A stretch of DNA of 64,000 nucleotides from Lachnospiraceae bacterium (GCA_902362715.1 CABIXN010000010.1:29221-93220); one strand, 5' to 3'. Shown: positions 34,041 through 43,110, numbered from the stretch's first letter. Made by a program: numbers and translations. Notes: generated from the sequence alone by a model not told the origin.

Positions 34041-35219
34041 TTATGCCGCAGCTTTTCTGGCCTCCACACGGTTTACCATTCTATGTACATATGCAATGAA
34101 GAAAATAATTCCGGCAGCTATGGGAATTAACATAAATAAAAACATTCCCTGATACCCAAAAACTCCTGCCAGTATTCCTGCAACCTGTGCCCATACAACC
34201 TGTGCAAGATTATGTCCAATCTGATGTGTGGAATTAGCCTGGCCAACTCTGTCTGCCGGCGCACGAAGTACGGATATCGACATAATCGCCGCCTGCGTCC
34301 CATTATAACCGACTCCCCAGCAGACAGAAGCCAGAATAACAATACCAAGCCCCGGAGCCTTGGCAATGCAGATCACAGAAATAACCAGCAGCGCCACACA
34401 ACAGTAAAACATTTTATTAATTCCGATCTTTGTAATAATGCCCGACATGAAAAATCTTGCAAATACATTAATAACTGCCCCAACTGTCCAAAACAGCGCC
34501 GCTTTTTCAATCCCTCTTTCCAAAAGGCTTACCGTCGCATAGGTCTGACCAATAAAGACGATCTGAAGAATTAAAAAAGAAAGAATAAATCCTGGCAGGG
34601 CAGTTTTTTCAAAACCAAAGGCTTTTCTTTTGGGGGCATCCGGATTATTTACCGGTTTTGACGTATTCAATAGAAATATAACTGCCCCGGCAACAGATAA
34701 CACAGCGCAGGCAATAAACATTGTTCTAAAACCAAATTTTGCAAAAATAGCGGTCCCGGTCTGAGGTCCTGTAAAATATGATAACGCCGGTCCCAAACCA
34801 TAAAGTGTCATAGCTACAGAACGAATTTCCGGCCGTACAGATGCTGCTGCAATAGACAGAGCCGCATTGATTACGAACCCAAATCCTGCCATCTGTATAC
34901 ATCTTGCAATTGTAATAGAAGCAAATCCTGTGCTCTGCATATATAGAATAAATCCAAGTGCCAGCAGAACCGCCCCCACAGCTCCGCATAATCCATGACG
35001 CATTTTATCACACAAAATTCCAAGCAGAGGATAAAGCACCACAACTACAATACCCGCAATAGCTACTACTGTTCCGAACCGCGCCTGTTCAAGGCCAAGA
35101 ACGCCTACCGCATAAGCTGCTGAATTCGTATTCACCGCCATCTGTGCAGTCCCGCATATAATCATCGCTATTATCATAAGTATAAAATTTTTTCTTAATA
35201 CTTCTTTCCAGACTTTCAT
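34041..35219 (-). CDS. MFS transporter
   Basis: This 392-residue carrier has 12 predicted helices and an MFS A-loop (LLGILCDKMRHG). It is related to OFA-type carriers of small organic anions. Its ATG overlaps the stop of the upstream MFS gene (ATGA), so the two transporters are translationally coupled and may be alternative or heteromeric carriers. Both belong to the operon headed by the URO-D-like gene and the sigma-54 promoter at 37870-37885. A phenolic or aromatic acid substrate is inferred from context. Confidence 0.82.
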   Translation of the reverse strand: MKVWKEVLRKNFILMIIAMIICGTAQMAVNTNSAAYAVGVLGLEQARFGTVVAIAGIVVVVLYPLLGILCDKMRHGLCGAVGAVLLALGFILYMQSTGFASITIARCIQMAGFGFVINAALSIAAASVRPEIRSVAMTLYGLGPALSYFTGPQTGTAIFAKFGFRTMFIACAVLSVAGAVIFLLNTSKPVNNPDAPKRKAFGFEKTALPGFILSFLILQIVFIGQTYATVSLLERGIEKAALFWTVGAVINVFARFFMSGIITKIGINKMFYCCVALLVISVICIAKAPGLGIVILASVCWGVGYNGTQAAIMSISVLRAPADRVGQANSTHQIGHNLAQVVWAQVAGILAGVFGYQGMFLFMLIPIAAGIIFFIAYVHRMVNRVEARKAAA

Positions 35220-36547
35220 TTTTCTCCTCCTGATTCTTCTGTTATCTGTTTATTAAATATTTCATTTACATTCTGTAATGCCTCTGTATCATTCGCTCCA
35301 ATCATTTTTTCTGAGACAGCTGTGACTATTATAAAACAGACAACTGTACAAATAATACTGAATACATATAGTCCATCTCTTCCCCATGGTGACCGCAAAA
35401 ATATAGATACTACCAGGAAGCTGGAGCTGCTGACAGCCATAACAACGGGTGCTATAAGGCGGTTAGCTGCTGCAAAATCCCAGCGCCCAAATACAGTTCC
35501 CACCATAGATGGCTGTAAATTAGCAATTCCACCTACACATCCCATCATCCCACAGGCACTGATCCAGATTAAAACCGTACTTTGCTTATGAAAAAGACTT
35601 ATTGCATACATGGCAAGAACTCCAAGTGCATATATCTGACTGGCTTTTTTAGTTCCCAGTTTTAAGTCCAAAAAGCCAAAAAACCAGCTTCCCGCCAGCG
35701 CCGCTGCACCTGCTATCTGAAGCACATGTACCCCAAATTCCTGAGAATACCCCAACGATACACAACGAAGCACAATCTGGCTGACATAGGCCACTGCAGC
35801 CATCCAAAGCAGCCCCCATCCAATGCTGATCTGCCACATCTGTTTTGTACGCAGCAATTTTTTCATTGTATAACTGTTCTGATATCGTTTCATTACATGA
35901 GTATTTTTAATTAGCTCCTCCAAACCGTTCGGGTTATTATCAGGACAGGTCCCGGCTGCTTCTGGTGTATTTTTTATAAATAGTCTGGCAAACAACGCAA
36001 TCAGTACCAATACACATCCAAATAATATCATGGTAGCCTCTGACCCTATTCTGTGTATAACAGCCGGAATATAGGGCGACCAGACAATATCAGCCAGTAT
36101 GATTCCCATTGTGGCCCAGCCAAGAACAATACCTTTCGTTCGTGGAAACCAGTTGTTCAAAAGAGCTGCATTTCCGGCCTGCTGGTAAGCGCATGACATG
36201 ACTCTGTTTAAGATAATAGTAAAAACAAATACCCCAAAAATTCTTGTTGTCCCATAAAGGGCAAGACTTGCTCCGCCAATTAAAAGACCACATATTATTA
36301 CAAACCGCGGTCCTTTCTTTACTACGAGCTGTCCAAAAAACACTGTTGCCACAGCGCCAATATAACCCCCATAACTCATAAATGGCAAAAGATCTTCATA
36401 TTTCCATCCCCGTATTTCTGCAATCATGGGCAGAATCGTATTTGTAGTCCCGGCATTTACACAAGCACAGATTAAAAACAGCACCCCGCCAAAAAGTATA
36501 ATCACCAATTGTTTTTTCCCTAGCCATTCTGGTTTTTTTACTGTCAT
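35216..36547 (-). CDS. MFS transporter, oxalate/formate antiporter-like
   Basis: The 443-residue protein has 12 predicted helices and the loop NNWFPRTKGIVLGWATMGI, almost the same as in the partial MFS protein at the left edge, placing it in the OFA branch. It lies 39 bases after the URO-D-like gene and overlaps the next MFS gene by four bases. The operon is expected to depend on sigma-54. The substrate is unknown; a small aromatic or carboxylic compound fits the neighbourhood. Confidence 0.82.
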   Translation of the reverse strand: MTVKKPEWLGKKQLVIILFGGVLFLICACVNAGTTNTILPMIAEIRGWKYEDLLPFMSYGGYIGAVATVFFGQLVVKKGPRFVIICGLLIGGASLALYGTTRIFGVFVFTIILNRVMSCAYQQAGNAALLNNWFPRTKGIVLGWATMGIILADIVWSPYIPAVIHRIGSEATMILFGCVLVLIALFARLFIKNTPEAAGTCPDNNPNGLEELIKNTHVMKRYQNSYTMKKLLRTKQMWQISIGWGLLWMAAVAYVSQIVLRCVSLGYSQEFGVHVLQIAGAAALAGSWFFGFLDLKLGTKKASQIYALGVLAMYAISLFHKQSTVLIWISACGMMGCVGGIANLQPSMVGTVFGRWDFAAANRLIAPVVMAVSSSSFLVVSIFLRSPWGRDGLYVFSIICTVVCFIIVTAVSEKMIGANDTEALQNVNEIFNKQITEESGGEK

Positions 36548-36586
36548 TTTTCTGTTCCTCTCCCGCTTTATCCGCTTGAAATTTTA

Positions 36587-37831
36587 TTACTTACTTCCAT
36601 AAGTTAAAACTGTATCCATCGCCGCCTCTAAAAGTTCGGGTTTTGCCCTGTCCATCCCTCCATCTGTGGAGAAAATATACCCGCCGCCACTGGCACAGTT
36701 ATCAATTAAATACTTACATGTATTAATTACCTCTTCTTTTGTCCCATGTTCTAACAAATAGGAAGGAAAGCCTCCTTCAATACAGGCTGTATTTCCAAGA
36801 ATTCTCTTTACTTCTTTCATATTACAATCTTCAATATGTATCACCGTCTTTCCCTTTGGAACCTCTTTTAAATATTCCAGACGGCTGTCATACTTTCCTT
36901 CTGTAAAGATATAAGGAACCATATCACAGGCAACAATTTCTTCTATTACTTCCAGCAAATCTTTCCAGTAATATTTTGCATACTGCTCATCTGACATAAA
37001 GCCATCCATACCTTTATGCAGCGCAATAAATACCCATTGACCTTTTAAAAACTTTCCCTGTTCACGAATCATTTCTTTCATAATTTTTAAATTTTGTCTG
37101 CAGTAAGATAAAATGATGTCCTCATTGTCATATAAATCCGTCAGTGAATCCAGCGTTCCCCGATATATATCGCTGTATCTGTCAAAAGGTACCGCTGCAC
37201 CGCCTTTATCCAGAACCGGATATCCCATGTTCTCAACCATGTTCTCAATCTCTTTCAGTTTCCCCTTACGTTTCTGTATTAACTCTTCAATTTCCCAGAA
37301 CTTTCGAATCATCTTTTTTGATTCCGGTGTACTTAATGTGGAAATTACATTTGTCAGACCATTAAATGTTGGATTAATCCTGTTAAATTTCCATTGTTCC
37401 ATTCCCTCAAACAAAGCTGCCACTCTGGAAAAACCTTTAGTTATCAACCAGCCGGAGAAATCTGTACAAAACTCCTCCATTTCCTCTTCATTCAGCAAGG
37501 GATATTCTAGGAACTGGTGGATACTGTCATCATCCACCCGGTGATCCGGTCCACCGGCCCAGGCCAGATTTTTCATACCAAGCTGCTCCCATACAGGTCC
37601 CATTCCCACATTATTATTGGCTATCTGAAGCAGCATATCCGGATTATAGTCTGTGACAAACTTTGCAAAGGCATGTCTTGCTTTGTCCATATCATATACA
37701 ATATCTTTCATAGAGTATCCTGCATGATATGCCAGATAGCCCTGACAAAAAGGCGCCCAGGGTACCCTGTCAGATTCTTTCAAATCAATAGCATCCTGTA
37801 TTCTCTTTAATCGTTTTTCATAAGTTGACAT
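36587..37831 (-). CDS. Uroporphyrinogen decarboxylase-like protein (corrinoid methyltransferase family)
   Basis: The 414-residue TIM-barrel protein belongs to the URO-D superfamily, which includes MtaA/CmuA-type methylcobamide methyltransferases. Supporting features are the late GKTVIHIEDCNMKEVKRILG and NCASGGGYIFSTDGGMD segments and an overall length above that of HemE. No corrinoid-binding or other haem genes are nearby, which argues against tetrapyrrole synthesis. I start it at 37831 (AGGAGGAG upstream). It is the first gene after a sigma-54 promoter and is followed by two MFS carriers. Demethylation of a methoxylated aromatic is possible but unproven. Confidence 0.75.
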   Translation of the reverse strand: MSTYEKRLKRIQDAIDLKESDRVPWAPFCQGYLAYHAGYSMKDIVYDMDKARHAFAKFVTDYNPDMLLQIANNNVGMGPVWEQLGMKNLAWAGGPDHRVDDDSIHQFLEYPLLNEEEMEEFCTDFSGWLITKGFSRVAALFEGMEQWKFNRINPTFNGLTNVISTLSTPESKKMIRKFWEIEELIQKRKGKLKEIENMVENMGYPVLDKGGAAVPFDRYSDIYRGTLDSLTDLYDNEDIILSYCRQNLKIMKEMIREQGKFLKGQWVFIALHKGMDGFMSDEQYAKYYWKDLLEVIEEIVACDMVPYIFTEGKYDSRLEYLKEVPKGKTVIHIEDCNMKEVKRILGNTACIEGGFPSYLLEHGTKEEVINTCKYLIDNCASGGGYIFSTDGGMDRAKPELLEAAMDTVLTYGSK

Positions 37832-37869
37832 CTTTCTCCTCCTGTAGTCAAATGATACTTTATATTCTT

Positions 37870-37885
37870 GCAAATCACATGCCAA
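37870..37885 (-). promoter_or_regulatory. Sigma-54 promoter of the URO-D/MFS operon
   Basis: The minus strand reads TTGGCATGTGATTTGC, a -24/-12 element with exactly 10 bases between GG and GC. It lies 39 bases upstream of the URO-D-like ATG. The divergence from consensus TGGCAC-N5-TTGC is slight. Confidence 0.75.
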
Positions 37886-37908
37886 TATTTCATTTATTTT
37901 TTTTTATA

Positions 37909-37963
37909 AAAAAAGAGTATACCCGCCGGAGAATTTCTTCTCTTTTTGACATACTCTTTCCTT
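37909..37963 (-). terminator. Terminator of the enhancer-binding protein gene
   Basis: AAAGAGTAT and ATACTCTTT arms enclose a loop of about 35 bases and are followed on the minus strand by a T run. It separates the regulator from the sigma-54 promoter of the next operon. Confidence 0.6.
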
Positions 37964-37990
37964 TTCATGAAATATCAAAACTTCAAACCA

Positions 37991-39400
37991 TTAATTTGTT
38001 ATACCATAATTTCTCATTTTACTGTAAAGGGTATTCCTGGTAATTCCAAGTTCTTTTGCCGTTTTCAACACATTTCCCTCATTAGCCCTTAATCGCTTCT
38101 GAATATGTGCTTTTTCTACTGATTTTAATGAATAATCTTCTGGCTTTAACTGTTCCTGACTGTCGAAATTTTGAAAAGCTTCTCTTTCATTTTTTATATC
38201 GACTGCCGCTCCTGATCCGATTTTAAAATAATCTTCCAGTACAGCACCGGTTACAGTTTCGTTTGGATAGAGAACAGTCAGCCTTGTAATTAGATGTTTT
38301 AACTGCCTTACATTTCCCGGCCAGGAATACAAAAGCAGATTATCTTTAGCAGTCTCTTCCAGCGAAAACCGTGAACCACATTCTTTCATAAAATGCTCTG
38401 TTAAAAGGGGAATATCTTCCTTTCGTTCTCTCAAGGGAGGAATATGAATCTCCAGCATGGCCAGCCGGTAATATAAATCCATTCTAAATTTATTTTCAGC
38501 ACACATAGCCGCCAGATTTTTATTGGTGGTTGCAATAATATCAGCCTGTAAAGGATATACCTTGTCACCGCCTACACGTTCAAACTCTCTTTCCTCCAAC
38601 ACACGAAGGAGTTTGCTTTGCAGCGCAATATCCATGTCTCCAATCTCATCCAGCAGAATCGTACCGTCAGCAGCCTGCTCAAACTTACCTGCTTTTGCGC
38701 TTACTGCTCCTGTAAATGCACCTTTTTCATATCCAAATAATTCTGCCTCTATCAGATTATCCGGTATCGCTGTACAATTGATTTTTACAAAGGGCTTTGA
38801 TCGGTATTTCGTCCGTTCCGAATGAATCGCTCCTGCCAGAATTTCCTTCCCACATCCGGTTTCCCCGATAATCAATATGGAATAATCCGACTTTGCCGCA
38901 AGCCGGCACTGCTGGATTACCTTCTTCGCGGCATCCCCTGTTCCCAAAAAATCCTCAAAACGATACCTGCTGAGTACACGGGACAACGTATGATACATTT
39001 CTTTATCCTTTGTAGTTCTCCCAAGCTTTGCCACCATATCTTTCAGCATAACAATATCCTGTATAGTAATCGTACACAATACCCCGATCACTTCCTCGTC
39101 CTCAAATACGGGAATCATATTACTCAGTGTTCTATGCCCTTTAATATGGACCAGCTTATCCATAGATGCTCTGCCAGTTCGCAGAGTCTCCTCAACTGCA
39201 GCTCTAGAATCCTCCGACTGAATAGGATGGTTCAGCCTTTTTTCTGTATTTGGCTCCCACAAATGTCTGGTCTGGCTGCTGGCATACAGCACCAGCCCAT
39301 TCTCATCTACCAAAATAGAAGGATTGGGAAGTGCATCCATCATATGATCCAGCATTCCACCCCTTGTATGAATTTCTTTCCGGGTTAAATTTAATTTCAT
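37991..39400 (-). CDS. Sigma-54-dependent enhancer-binding regulator (PAS, AAA+, Fis-type HTH)
   Basis: The 469-residue regulator has a PAS sensor (about 15-125), an AAA+ domain (about 150-385) with Walker A GETGCGKE and the sigma-54 contact loop GAFTGA, and a C-terminal Fis-like HTH (RLRANEGNVLKTAKELGITR). It has no receiver domain, so the signal is probably a small molecule sensed by PAS. It lies between two sigma-54 promoters, 39546-39561 (divergent) and 37870-37885 (downstream), and is the obvious activator of both operons. Sigma-54 itself is not in this window. Confidence 0.92.
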   Translation of the reverse strand: MKLNLTRKEIHTRGGMLDHMMDALPNPSILVDENGLVLYASSQTRHLWEPNTEKRLNHPIQSEDSRAAVEETLRTGRASMDKLVHIKGHRTLSNMIPVFEDEEVIGVLCTITIQDIVMLKDMVAKLGRTTKDKEMYHTLSRVLSRYRFEDFLGTGDAAKKVIQQCRLAAKSDYSILIIGETGCGKEILAGAIHSERTKYRSKPFVKINCTAIPDNLIEAELFGYEKGAFTGAVSAKAGKFEQAADGTILLDEIGDMDIALQSKLLRVLEEREFERVGGDKVYPLQADIIATTNKNLAAMCAENKFRMDLYYRLAMLEIHIPPLRERKEDIPLLTEHFMKECGSRFSLEETAKDNLLLYSWPGNVRQLKHLITRLTVLYPNETVTGAVLEDYFKIGSGAAVDIKNEREAFQNFDSQEQLKPEDYSLKSVEKAHIQKRLRANEGNVLKTAKELGITRNTLYSKMRNYGITN

Positions 39401-39445
39401 TTTAATCCCCTTTTCATCTTTTTCTACAATTCTTCTTGTTTAATT

Positions 39446-39480
39446 ATTACACATGTAATGTTAATTTTCTATACATATGT
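39446..39480. promoter_or_regulatory. Possible upstream activator sites of the enhancer-binding protein
   Basis: ATTACA-CA-TGTAAT (39446-39459) and the related ACATATGT (39473-39480) lie about 70-100 bases upstream of the sigma-54 promoter, where enhancer sites are expected. The shared ACA-NN-TGT core suggests two dimer sites. Confidence 0.45.
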
Positions 39481-39545
39481 TTAATTTTTTATCACTATCT
39501 GCAAATTATTTTAACCCAACCAAATTCTTTTCAGCTATAAAATTA

Positions 39546-39561
39546 TGGCATGATTTTTGCT
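39546..39561 (+). promoter_or_regulatory. Sigma-54 promoter of the DAPG-hydrolase-family operon
   Basis: TGGCATGATTTTTGCT matches the -24/-12 consensus, with exactly 10 bases between GG and GC. It lies 42 bases upstream of the first hydrolase ATG. Confidence 0.82.
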
Positions 39562-39602
39562 TTATATATGATTATCAAAAAATGGAAAGAAGGTATTTTT
39601 AT

Positions 39603-40430
39603 ATGAATTTAAAACGGGAACTGACCTCTGCAGAAAAAAAGAAACCATATGCAAAATTTTACTTTCAGGACTTACCCGAACCAGATCCAGCCATCATTGA
39701 TATTTATAAAAGAGGGCCTATGGACTGGAAAGATGCACTTGATCCGGAAAATGTTAATGCTCTGTTAGAGCCCGGATATCATAAAACAGAAACCGGATAC
39801 TGTCAGATGCCGGATGGTACAGCCTATATTACCTCCTTATACAAAATGCCCGGAGTTACATTGGATATGATTAACTGGTGGTTTGCCTGGCACGCACTGG
39901 AAGATCTTCGTTATATGATCTGGTATCCAGGCGCTCACTTTTCTATTTACGTAACAGAAGAAGGGCGCAGAAAAATACTGGATCCCAAGATTCCCCCTGA
40001 AGAAAAACACATGAACATTACCCATTCTGTCTGTGAAGATATTATGGGACTTGGCCAGATCCCAAGCCCTCATACAATTCCCTTTGTAGATATGGAAACC
40101 CTTGGATTCGACCGGGAACTATACAGGAAAACACCTGGTATTACAGTTATGGGAGCTGTCTCAGATCCCAATGACAGTACTTTAATTCCTGAGCGCCACC
40201 GTATTTTGCTGCATTATTTTCGTGAGACAGAAAATGGAGTAGAACTCAGAAGCAGAACCTGGCGGGGCTGCACACTAGTTAACGGAAAAAAAGTTAAAAT
40301 GATTCCGGATGGGGAAAAAATGGCTGTCGGAAATATTGTCAAACTTACAGAACACTCTTCCAGAGAATACGCAAACCTGGCCAGAATTCTTCCGGAACTC
40401 TATGAAATGACAGAAGGAAAATATGAATGA
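39603..40430 (+). CDS. DAPG hydrolase family enzyme (phloretin-hydrolase-like)
   Basis: This 275-residue protein belongs to the PhlG/phloretin hydrolase family, zinc enzymes that cut a carbon-carbon bond between an acyl group and a phloroglucinol ring. The signature NWWFAWHALEDLRYMIWYPG is present. The four residues matching the PhlG zinc ligands appear as His112 (PGAHF), Glu145 (SVCED), His251 and Glu255 (EHSSRE). I start it at 39603, after GGAAAGAAGG and the sigma-54 promoter; the frame extends further but lies within the promoter. A paralogue follows. Phloretin or an acylphloroglucinol is the likely substrate type. Confidence 0.8.
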   Translation: MNLKRELTSAEKKKPYAKFYFQDLPEPDPAIIDIYKRGPMDWKDALDPENVNALLEPGYHKTETGYCQMPDGTAYITSLYKMPGVTLDMINWWFAWHALEDLRYMIWYPGAHFSIYVTEEGRRKILDPKIPPEEKHMNITHSVCEDIMGLGQIPSPHTIPFVDMETLGFDRELYRKTPGITVMGAVSDPNDSTLIPERHRILLHYFRETENGVELRSRTWRGCTLVNGKKVKMIPDGEKMAVGNIVKLTEHSSREYANLARILPELYEMTEGKYE

Positions 40431-40481
40431 TTACTTCCCAATTTATTTCTTAAAATACTGAAAAATGAAAGGATATAAAAA

Positions 40482-41249
40482 ATGAAACAGACTTATACCG
40501 CAAATTCCGGTCAGACGTTTACACCGGAGCTGGAATCTGTGTTTACACAAACAGTTCCTTACACAAAAGCCCCTGATCTTCCATCAAAAGAAGGCGGATA
40601 TCAATTTCATAAGAAATGGCAGGACAGCGACTATATTATGATTGGAAATGACGAAGTAAAATTTTTAGAAGATGTTACTCCACAGATGATCGACTGGTTC
40701 TTCGCGAATATGGAAAAAGCGTATTATCTCTGGGCTCCGGGAGAACATCTTGGTTTTCAATGGGAAGCTGCACCAAATGAAGTAGGGTACGAAGGCTCCA
40801 CCGAATATATTTTTGAAACCAACCATTTCCTTCCGGTCCATATGAAACGAATTGGAATGGAAAACTACCCTTTTACCGAATGTGCGCAGCATTGCTGGAT
40901 TGCTGATGGTACATTTGGCGATACCGGATATGGAATGCGTCTGATACATATGTATGAACAGATGGAAGGCGGTACCAAATGGATTACTATTAAACTGGCA
41001 AAAAAATCTGAGCTGGCATGGATACAAAATTACCGTTCGAAAGCTGATCCCAAGAAAACTCTGGAGCATAACGAATATGAGGCCGGCCGTTTCCGTGATT
41101 TTTTACCAGCTATATATGATCTCTGGAAAGATCATCCAAATCCTTACCAGAATATCACGTTTGATCTACGCACCTGTAAAAATTCTGACGGTACCTGGTC
41201 CCATGTTTCTGATAACAAACCTATAATATCTCATATCAACAGCAAGTAG
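40482..41249 (+). CDS. DAPG hydrolase family enzyme, divergent paralogue
   Basis: The 255-residue protein is a distant paralogue of the preceding gene. It keeps MIDWFFANMEKAYYLWAPGEH in place of the first enzyme's signature, and probable zinc ligands are His89 (PGEHL), Glu108 (STEYIF), His196 and Glu200 (EHNEYE). It is shorter between the first two ligands. The gap of 51 bases and shared strand suggest one sigma-54-dependent transcript. Two diverged copies may handle different acyl chains or ring substitutions, or form a mixed oligomer. Confidence 0.75.
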   Translation: MKQTYTANSGQTFTPELESVFTQTVPYTKAPDLPSKEGGYQFHKKWQDSDYIMIGNDEVKFLEDVTPQMIDWFFANMEKAYYLWAPGEHLGFQWEAAPNEVGYEGSTEYIFETNHFLPVHMKRIGMENYPFTECAQHCWIADGTFGDTGYGMRLIHMYEQMEGGTKWITIKLAKKSELAWIQNYRSKADPKKTLEHNEYEAGRFRDFLPAIYDLWKDHPNPYQNITFDLRTCKNSDGTWSHVSDNKPIISHINSK

Positions 41250-41285
41250 TATCCTTTATTTTGCTGCTGTATATTGCCCTCATCC

Positions 41286-41325
41286 CTCAGGCCCCTGATT
41301 ACAACATCTCAGGGGCCTGACACGT
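41286..41325 (+). terminator. Hairpin after the hydrolase pair
   Basis: CAGGCCCCTGA and TCAGGGGCCTG form a strong stem about 40 bases after the stop codon. There is no clear T run, so termination here is likely but not certain. Confidence 0.5.
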
Positions 41326-41429
41326 CGTATTTCCGATTATTCTGTATTTATTACATCCATTTTTCATACCATTCATCTCTGTCCTTTTTATTTACGACAA
41401 ACTATGACAAACATCTTTATATTTTATGC

Positions 41430-41496
41430 TATAATGTATCCTGTCAGGTCAAATTGGAAAACTATTCTGCAATTTCCTGATTTGGTCTGACAGGAT
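41430..41496 (+). promoter_or_regulatory. Promoter with large inverted repeat upstream of the EFR1 gene
   Basis: An extended -10 element (TGCTATAAT, TATAAT at 41430-41435) is followed by a 17-base inverted repeat with arms at 41438-41454 and 41480-41496, each containing ATCCTGTCAG or its complement. Arm centres are 42 bases apart. It could be a pair of operator sites or a leader hairpin. The remainder of the 332-base gap shows only the preceding hairpin and the AAGGAGG site at 41567. Confidence 0.5.
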
Positions 41497-41581
41497 AAGA
41501 ACAAAATCATTAACTTCTCCCGGCACATTAAATATCCGGCAGATAGATTTTGAACTATCCATACATAAGGAGGTTTACGTT

Positions 41582-42340
41582 ATGATTTTATATTTTACAG
41601 GAACCGGCAACAGCCGGTATACCGCACAATACCTGGCCAAACTGATGGACGATGAAATTGTATGTATTAATGATTATCTCAAACAGAATAAGACAAAAGA
41701 AACTTTTACATCTCAGCGTCCTTTTGTTTTTGTTACACCAGTTTATGCATGGCGGATACCAAAGATTATTACGGATTTTATTAAAACCAGCACATTTACT
41801 GGCACCAGAAAAATTTATTTTATAATTACCTGTGGGGAAAGTATTGGAAATGCAGAAAAGTACCTGCTAAGACTCTGCAGGGAAAAGCATCTTCATTATA
41901 TGGGCTGCATGGCAATACAAATGCCGGAAAATTATCTGGTGATGTTTAAAACCCCAACAGCCTCTGAATCTGCAAAAATTATTCAAAATGCTAAATTTCC
42001 TATTGAAAAAGCTGCAGATGCCATCAAAAGTGAAAGCACATTCCCCACAAAACAGCCTTCTTTTGCAGGCAGACTAGAAAGCGGTATCGTAAATGATATG
42101 TTTTATACATTTATGGTAAAAGCTAAAGGATTTTATGCAACAGATCAATGTATTCAGTGTAAAAAATGTGAATCTGTCTGTCCGTTAAATAACGTTTCCT
42201 GCGCCAAGGGACAACCCTCCTGGGGAAACCGCTGCACCCACTGCATGGCATGTATCTGCTGCTGTCCTGTACAGGCTATCGAATATAAAAAATCTTCCAT
42301 TGGAAAAAACAGATATTATAACACCCTTACTATTGAATAA
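41582..42340 (+). CDS. EFR1 family flavodoxin-ferredoxin protein
   Basis: The 252-residue protein has an N-terminal flavodoxin fold with the FMN-binding loop TGTGNSRYTA and two C-terminal [4Fe-4S] motifs (CIQCKKCESVCP and CTHCMACICCCP). This matches the EFR1 family of clostridial electron carriers, thought to move electrons between ferredoxin- and flavin-linked enzymes. Its partner is not known. The operator-like inverted repeat upstream implies its own control, separate from the sigma-54 operon before it. Confidence 0.87.
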   Translation: MILYFTGTGNSRYTAQYLAKLMDDEIVCINDYLKQNKTKETFTSQRPFVFVTPVYAWRIPKIITDFIKTSTFTGTRKIYFIITCGESIGNAEKYLLRLCREKHLHYMGCMAIQMPENYLVMFKTPTASESAKIIQNAKFPIEKAADAIKSESTFPTKQPSFAGRLESGIVNDMFYTFMVKAKGFYATDQCIQCKKCESVCPLNNVSCAKGQPSWGNRCTHCMACICCCPVQAIEYKKSSIGKNRYYNTLTIE

Positions 42341-42343
42341 TAT

Positions 42344-42919
42344 TCATTGGAAAATATGTAAGTGTTCCAGAAGAATCTTCAAGCCTATGATAATAAGGAT
42401 TGCGCCCCCGGCAATTTCTGCTTTCTTCTGGAATCTGCTTCCAAATAGGTTTCCAATAAACACACCAAATATACATATTACAAAAGTCACCAGACCAATG
42501 ATACTTGCCGCCGGTAAAATAGACACCTGTAAAAACGCAAAGGTTACTCCGACTGCAAGAGCATCAATACTGGTTGCAATGGCAAGCAAAAACAGCTCTT
42601 TCACATTTAATACACTCTCCTGTTTCTCTGCACAGCCATCATCATGATCTCTCACCGCCTCAAGAACCGCCTTTGCCCCAAGACAGACAAGCAGAGCAAA
42701 TGCAATCCAGTGATCTACAGATTCAATATAGGACTGAAATTGTTTTCCCAGCAGCCAGCCGGCAAATGGCATAACAGCCTGAAATCCACCAAAAAATAGT
42801 GCAATAATAAAGCAATGCAGTTTATTTACCCTTTTCATTCCAAGACCCTTGCAGATAGATACGGCAAATGCATCCATTGCAAGTCCAATCCCAATGAAAA
42901 GTAATTCCAAATACGACAT
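42344..42919 (-). CDS. mntP: Manganese efflux pump MntP
   Basis: The 191-residue protein has six membrane helices with the MntP (DUF204) duplication: GIGLAMDAFAVSICKGLG in the first half and ATSIDALAVGVTFAFL in the second, supplying the conserved transport-site aspartates. It exports Mn2+ and limits manganese toxicity. It converges on the EFR1 gene with three bases between stops. No yybP-ykoY manganese riboswitch is recognisable upstream. Confidence 0.9.
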   Translation of the reverse strand: MSYLELLFIGIGLAMDAFAVSICKGLGMKRVNKLHCFIIALFFGGFQAVMPFAGWLLGKQFQSYIESVDHWIAFALLVCLGAKAVLEAVRDHDDGCAEKQESVLNVKELFLLAIATSIDALAVGVTFAFLQVSILPAASIIGLVTFVICIFGVFIGNLFGSRFQKKAEIAGGAILIIIGLKILLEHLHIFQ

Positions 42920-43075
42920 TTTTATCCTCCTGTATCTTCAAAGTTTTTTTACTATACGGTTATCAAGAAAAAAAGTCAAGAACTTTTCCAAAATATATAT
43001 CAGGCTGTAAAAAATTTTCTACACCCTGACACCGTTAGGCATTCCCAACAAATTTCTGTAATAGTTCAGAATTAT

Positions 43076-43104
43076 TTGACAAACCAAATTTTATCAACTA
43101 TAAT
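43076..43104 (+). promoter_or_regulatory. Promoter of tyrS
   Basis: TTGACA (43076-43081), a 17-base spacer and TATAAT (43099-43104) make a consensus sigma-A promoter. Transcription starts near 43111, at the 5' end of the T-box leader. Confidence 0.8.
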
Positions 43105-43110
43105 ACGCCT

